This document shows, one piece after another, positions 15,603 through 21,180 of a DNA stretch of 21,180 bases. Every line of letters begins with the position of its first letter. The stretch's first letter is position 1. A program made the translations under genes and the position numbers. Source of the stretch: Chrysophaeum taylorii (lineage: Eukaryota; Sar; Pelagophyceae; Pelagomonadales; Pelagomonadaceae); the NCBI GenBank assembly GCA_029834535.1, contig JAQMWT010000150.1, positions 1-21,180 on the forward strand, read 5' to 3'. Under the pieces are notes generated by a model, which saw only the letters and a program-made list of their open reading frames with translations, searched no databases and was not told the DNA's origin.

Positions 15603-15784
15603 CTAACTAACTAACTAACTAACTTCAGACCTCTCCCGAGCATGGGAGCCAGGCCGGACCGACAGGAGCCAGTCCGGAATCACGGGCCTGTAGACGAGGA
15701 GCGCCGAAAGGTCGGTCGGCGGAGAGTGACCATCAAGCTTGTCGCCATGCGACGAGGAGACCGCGATGTGACTGACAACCAACT
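15603..15784 (-). mobile_element. SINE-like retroposon, copy D (9-bp target duplication)
   Basis: A 182-bp element oriented on the minus strand, so its (TTAG)5 tail lies on the left at 15603-15622. It is flanked exactly by the 9-bp repeat CCGAATTAA at 15594-15602 and 15785-15793. The bases just outside the repeats differ, which fixes the boundaries. Compared with copies A and B it is 5'-truncated at AGTTGGTTGTCAG. Its near identity to copy B (about three differences over 145 bp by eye) suggests fairly recent mobility of the family. Confidence 0.85.
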
Positions 15785-16934
15785 CCGAATTAAATGAGGA
15801 TGTTAAACGTGTTCTCAATCTATTAGATACCCGACTCCCTAAATCAATTATGTATGATTCATCTCTAACTAACAGGTCTCTCTAATACCGACTGGATCAA
15901 ACACTGCGAAACTTATGCTGGTTTCTTGTACACATTTTTTAATCTGGAATCACAAGACAAACCAGCACTCGCTATGTGGCCTCAATTAAAGAAGATATAT
16001 GCACTTACTGCACATCCTAATAAACTACGTGCAGTAATGCTTTTAGCTTACCATTACTATGAGACAGTGTCTTGTACAGATGTTACTGAGCTTAAATCTC
16101 GTTTTAATCGAATGTCTTTAAATGTTAATTGGTATGCCCATGTATTTGTCGAACAACTCCTTGCTTTCCAATCACAGGCAAAGCAATTAAATAATGATGA
16201 AGCATCAATCCAATTTAATAACTCCATGATCACTCTTAAAGCTCACGAGGAGATCTACCGTATATATGCTAATCCCTCGGATCACGAGCGCTATTCTCAA
16301 TCTTTATTGGAATAGTGTAAACTCTACGAGACACGCTCTGGGAACAACTCGATTCACGATCCTGAATTGTTAAAGCTAGTTGATCCTAACGACGTTCGTC
16401 CGTTATTGGAGTTCTTGTTAAAGATATACAATGAAACAAAGTTTTCCTCTAACCGACGCTTGGATAAACCCGCTTCCTGGATCCCTTACATCCCTGGTAC
16501 TACCGCTACCAAGCCACCTAAGGTATTATTGATGGATACTATTCATCAATCCCACGACTCTCTAAACAACGCTTACTCGTTGTTAGCTACTGTAGCTGGA
16601 CAGTCTGGCTTCAACGCTCGTAAGCTTCGTAATGCAAAAGATAAAGCATCGACAATTTCACCTCGTGACACGTCGTACTATCGTCCACCTTCAAATTATA
16701 ACGTCAAAGGTACCAGCTTCGATCGTCCTGTCTACTCACACTCCTCTGACCGTAATGCACGCTCTAATATGTCTCTTATGGACCGGGCTACTTATCAAGT
16801 TGATCGTCTTCGCCACCTGTTTGGTAAACTACAGGAAGCGAATCCCAAACCCTCTACCGACTATAAAATGGTACAGGAGGAAATGAAAAGCTTACTGAGT
16901 ACCCTCTGGACAACCGCTTCTCAAGCTTCGACAT
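15785..16934 (+). pseudogene. Gag-like protein, continuation in several frames
   Basis: After the retroposon, coding-like sequence continues with one frame change near 15870-15885. The frame through 15926-16315 includes WIKHCETYAG and FVEQLLAFQSQAKQLN, and ends at a TAG (16313-16315). Read past that stop, the same frame goes on through LYETRSGNNSIHDPEL and 16367-16936, and ends after TTASQAST. The composition, mostly helical and rich in N, Y, S and Q, is uniform across the breaks, arguing for one ancestral frame of roughly 570 codons with 15179-15602. I found no CCHC zinc knuckle. Confidence 0.5.
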
Positions 16935-17315
16935 AGTCCTTAGATCCTGATGAAGCCACCCAAGTTCATCTCTACATATCTCGAGTTGATACTATGTCCA
17001 ATACCATATCGAACCTCTTAGAAGCCGATAAGGAATCTCATGTTTCAGAACAAGAGTATCACGCTGAAACATCTGCTCCTGAAGCGTCCCCCAGTGATGC
17101 GGAGCAGAGGGGGACTGCTGATACAGAGAAATGTTCCACACTCTTCTGTCCATTAAAGATGATGAAATCGATAACATCCCTCAGCCGCTATTGCAGCACA
17201 TAAATGCTAAAGCTCAGAATGCTATTGTTCGTCGTCAAGCTCGGGAAACTTCCTCACACTCTGAGCTCCCCAATAATCTACCCAACGAAGATAATGAAGA
17301 TGGCACAGATCCCCT
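16935..17315 (+). pseudogene. Gag-protease linker remnant
   Basis: Two overlapping frames (16994-17203 and 17131-17334) with acidic, Ser- and Glu-rich coding-like sequence such as SEQEYHAETSAPEASPSD and DDEIDNIPQPLLQHINAK. A frame change lies between them. The stretch connects the gag-like part to the retropepsin-like part. No domain is recognised. Confidence 0.35.
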
Positions 17316-18140
17316 GTGTTGCTACCAAAATTAAACACTGGTTTTACACTCGTCGTTGTGCCTTCCGAACAAACGCAAAGTTTCATGACACAGTACGTGT
17401 TTGGTCAAAGCTCAACACATGCCTGTTATGCAACAATGCTTAAACTGTACAACGAGTACAATTTGCCGCTAATGACTACGCCAGGATATGCTGACACATG
17501 TGCTTCTCAACATGTAATTAACTTTAAACGTTATGCTGATCCTATCCACATCGTAAAGCTACCCGAGTCCTTATCACCTGCTATCCAGGCTGCTACGGAT
17601 ACGCAGAGTATCACACGTGCCATGATAATAAGAACCGTCATTCCCGCTCTCCCACAGCATCCAAATGTGGGATATGTAAAGCTAGACGTTGCGCTTTTCC
17701 TACCCAAGCAAAACGACCATAACGATCCCGATCTGCACATCATCAGCATGACTCAATGGGGGGAAGATAAACTTGGTATACATCTTTATGGAGTTGAATT
17801 TAAAGGACAATCTTCTATCCAGAGTAAAATTGATGATAATGTCAAGATTACTTTGTTTAGACTTAATAACCTGTTACCTACTCTACCAATTTATTCGCTA
17901 CAACAAGCAAAAGCGCGCAAAATGGAACTTCGCTCACTACAGTTCAGACTATGTGCTTTTAATGAACAACGCGAAATGCTTAAACTATATTCCACCCTCA
18001 TGGAACGCGTAATTTACGTCCCATGGCAAAACCATCTTGGAGTCAATGCATTCGCAGCTGCCTTACATACGCAAGCACACCTCCCGTATGACGCAAGGTT
18101 ACCACACGTTTGCTTCACACACCACGAACACCTACTGTAA
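17316..18140 (+). pseudogene. Retropepsin-like (copia-type protease) region
   Basis: A 274-codon open frame. Residues 60-64 read DTCAS within YADTCASQHVINFKRYAD. This resembles the D-S/T-G-A-S-x-H catalytic loop of copia-type retropepsins, with Cys at the usual Gly position. About 80 residues on, VKLDVALFLPKQN and LHIISMTQWGEDKLGIHLYG resemble the LxDVLYVPxLxxNLLSVSQL segment that follows in copia polyproteins. The position after a gag-like region agrees. The Gly-to-Cys change would be unusual in an active enzyme. The C-terminal 80 residues are not recognised. Because the surroundings are broken I class it as a pseudogene; the domain call is moderate. Confidence 0.5.
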
Positions 18141-21100
18141 CTCTACTTTGCTCTCCTGCCTTCTTGGCTTGCGCTTCTAATGACTTGCAAATCAACATCA
18201 ACGTTAAAGTTCTTGTTGAGAGCGACGACAATCACGCACATGCTACGAAGACGTTTTGGTAATTCCATCCCATCCCTACCAAGTTTCTGACATATCTCCA
18301 TCGAGCATCGGACGTGAACGTGCACGATATTACATATAGTGGAATTGACATCACCATGCACAAATCGCAACATAATCAATGGAGATCCATTTCCACCTTC
18401 GAGCGTGATATGGACGATTCCTTCCAAGTGCTCTAAGAGCTTTTAAAGCCGCTTGTTCTTTTGGAAATGACACCACCACACTCCGCATCGTATGAAGACC
18501 ATATACGAGTTGCTAATCATCTTCTCAACGATGCACTATACGGTGGATATATGTGACCGATTTCCATGCTATCTGTGTGGAGATTATCAAGCCAGAGAAA
18601 GATGGATCCTCGTTGCACGCAAACACCGGCCATCTTGATCTGCTTTCCTGGCCCTTTTTCTGGACATTGCAGACCACGCTAATTCCATCAGTCGCAAGTT
18701 AATAGTCGACGAACCTTGGACGCAGGTCTTTCCTGACATACCATTCGTGTCCACACCTAAAACCTACAACATCTTTAGTCGTACAGGATCTGCGCTTGAC
18801 TGAGAAACCTTAACCATGCTGTTCCTTCGTCTGCACTCTAAAAAACAGTCGAACATCCCAGTCAAGATGAAAGGGGGGCATTTCTAACTTTCGCCTGGGA
18901 TTCTTGACTAATTCAAGAAAACCACTTGCTTGCATGAGATCTCCTATTGAACTCAAAGCTTTTGTGCTCCTCTATAATATTATGGGGCGTTTATTCCCGA
19001 AATCTATCTCATTACCTGTGTCCTTTTGTATCACAACTATCGAATCTAACCAACCATCTCACAGGTTATTCTTAAATAAATCCTCTACTTCCTCCATCAT
19101 TTACATCACCGGTGGAAGACATACAGGCGGAGACATAACAGTTTCTAAATACCAGGCACGTATAAATGCTCTTTAGCGAAACTTATACCTTCCTAACACA
19201 TGATGCCGGAATCGATAAGACTGCTTCTCTCGAACCTGTTACTGGTTTTCTTTGGCTTTGCCAAGCATACCATCATAATAATGAAAATCAAGACACGCGT
19301 CGTATAGTACAAGCACTGGTTCCCTACACTTCTCCTGTATTTCACGATTCTTTTGTCTTCTACCCTCAGGAAAATCGTCTCGAGTTTATCGAAAAAATGT
19401 GCTTTAAGTGACATGCATGTCCCAAAGCAGATACCTGGGCTTTATTACATCAAGCGACAGGAAGATGGGTGCCAAAGTTCATTCTATATACACTCCCACT
19501 CCCACCATTCGTGGATTTGCTAATATGCTCGTGTACGATCCACGACTCGCATTCGACACTACTCAACTCGTTAATCGCTAATGCTATTCCGGCTGGAACA
19601 TATCATATAATTTATAAACATTTGTGTCAGCTTGTCTATGACTTGCGTAAATTAACGCTATCACCATCGTTTGACCCTGATCATGCTTCTCTAACCAAAA
19701 ACTATAGGTCAACCTTCTTCACCAATATATTCCCAACAGATACATCCTGAATATTACACCAGAGTTCCATTACAATGTTCTACATCTCCAATAAAAAACT
19801 CACATGTTGTGATAATCTTGCTTCTAACCACGAACTTCTATCTTTTTCATTCCTCTCTAACACCTCATCCGCAGATATATCATCTCTAAAGAAAGACAAA
19901 TTCCTCTTATACGCCAAGACAGCTCCATGAGAAGCATGCGCCCTTCGATAAGAAAGTTCATGCCAGGGGCACCTCGCATTTCGAGATGCGCAACAACGAG
20001 CTACTTTTCAACATCCACCATTCGTGATTCTCAAGCTATAAAGCTGTTCAGGTTATTGCCAGTCCTGGACACCACCCATCTGACGTACCCTACCGTAAGT
20101 TTGTGTGGATTGTACGATTCATAAAAAACGCTTTCCTCATCCATCACCTTACCAAGCAACCATCATTCGAAAAACAACCTTGAAGCCTGGGCATGTGACG
20201 GTGGTTACGTTCTCTCAATGGGGATCCTTTCGACATATCATTGTTTTTAAGTGTCTCATTTCTAAATTTGTTAGTCGTAGCACTAACTCCAGCGAATTTG
20301 TAACGCCCTTGAGTTTGTCCGCAGTTTTTGCTCTACTTCTGTTCATGTACAACTAAAACAAATCTATTGTGATTCCTTTAAACCCTATTTATCTCAGCAT
20401 GTTACAACCCCTTTCCATGTGGAGCATGGTATTAATATGTCCGCGTTACCCCCTTACTTGCATGTCTTTAATCATGAAGAAGAAGCCGCTGTTGGTCATA
20501 GCCACTGCCGTCTACACGACTCCGGCATATGTTATCCCTATAAAGGTCACCCCTAACAGATCCGGCACCACACTACGTGGGCTGTTATACATGCCATCCA
20601 ATCGTATAATCTCCCCTAACGTTTCCCTCGAACGTATTTATAATAATCCTAAGCCCCAACAAGTTAACGTTCCCCAACAGGACTGTTTGTTCATCTGCAT
20701 TTGGAACCTAACGAATTTCATAAATATGAACCTGTCGTCCCTACATCTACTTATGTGGTGCTAATGTTATAAACCAATAACACCCCAATCACAGCCGATG
20801 TTGTCCTTAATCCTGAAAGTCCGTGTTTCCTCTAAACTGACTTTTCCTCATCTTATTTTTAAATTTCCTCCTGATTATGAACAGCATCCACCTCCAGCAC
20901 CTTCACCCGACATTCCCTTCTCTGTTCACAGCACCCCCAATGATGCGGCAGGGGGGAATGCCGACGACCGGAGAGCCTTCTCCTTTCCATGCTCCTCTCC
21001 CGTTCCCGCATGTGCTCCAGCTGCTGCACCCGCTACTTCCGCCACCACACTACATCTGAAGTGTCCTCCCACACTTTGCCACACCATCTATCGGTCTCTC

Positions 21101-21180
21101 TATTCCCAGGATGTCCTCGTCTCACCCGTGGTCCTCATCACCCTCAACCTCGTCGCAAACCAATTTCAAGGATGTTCTTA
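18141..21180. other. Degraded 3' part of the right-hand retroelement, no intact gene
   Basis: About 3 kb of AT-rich sequence with plus-strand open frames of 60-131 codons that switch frame often (for example 18904-19176, 19166-19411, 19469-19750, 20369-20764). Some stretches look coding in composition, such as ISRKLIVDEPWTQVF near 18690-18735 and CYLCGDYQARERW near 18569-18610. I searched for integrase HHCC and D,D-35-E patterns, the RT block and the YVDD box, and found none convincing. By position it should be the pol of the element starting near 15179, too decayed or too divergent to recognise. Confidence 0.35.

Noticed and set aside
15603..15622. (TTAG)n runs as telomeric repeats
   Set aside because: They are 4-bp units at the ends of short retroposons bounded by target-site duplications, not the usual TTAGGG/TTTAGGG telomere types, and sit internally.
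17085..17115. Similarity between CCCCCAGTGATGCGGAG near 17089 and a GATGCGGCAGGGGGGAAT segment near 20941
   Set aside because: Only about 20 bp align with gaps, both lie in Pro/Ser/Asp-rich coding-like sequence, and there is no extension on either side; it may be chance.
18868..18880. GATGAAAGGGGGG as a polypurine tract before a 3' LTR
   Set aside because: The following sequence does not start with TG and shows no similarity to the putative leader region at 14400-15178.

Overview
The window looks like a nuclear segment from a unicellular eukaryote, most likely an alga or another protist with a GC-rich genome. The reasons are a very long intronless WD40/coiled-coil gene, copia-type retrotransposon remnants, short retroposons with tetranucleotide tails, a partner-like LINE fragment and a degraded PIF1/Helitron-type helicase. 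There are no operons and no prokaryotic signals. I cannot place the lineage from the sequence; a stramenopile-like protist is only a guess.

Layout. (1) Positions 1-5010 hold a decayed Ty1/copia retrotransposon on the minus strand. Gag-like pieces lie near 4230-5010, reverse transcriptase at about 2240-1033 and RNase H at about 668-100. It is broken by frameshifts, several minisatellites and two nested SINE-like insertions (679-1022 and 1688-1942), each with a target-site duplication. (2) Positions 5207-11452 hold one intact 2081-codon gene on the plus strand. It has WD40-like repeats at the N terminus, EF-hand-like and FN3-like stretches in the middle, a recurring W-[YW] helical motif, and a basic coiled coil near the C terminus. 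(3) Positions 11453-14002 are a mosaic of tandem duplications. They carry at least four antisense fragments of a PIF1-like helicase and two blocks of an iteron-like 18-bp repeat (CAGTAAGTTCACCTGGTC-like). (4) Positions 14017 to about 14300 are a minus-strand LINE 3' end whose tail is shared with the SINE-like elements. (5) Positions 14300-21180 are AT-richer. They carry the decayed start of a second, different retroelement on the plus strand: a gag-like region interrupted by a SINE-like copy with a 9-bp target duplication, a retropepsin-like region with a DTCAS motif, and then about 3 kb with no recognisable intact gene.

The only gene that looks functional is the large WD40 protein, hemmed in by mobile-element debris on both sides. 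The most interesting signals are: the SINE/LINE pair sharing a (TTAG)n-tailed 3' end, with one insertion whose empty site can be read directly; the tandem helicase fragments coupled to iteron-like repeats; and the unrecognised giant protein with its repeated W-[YW] module.
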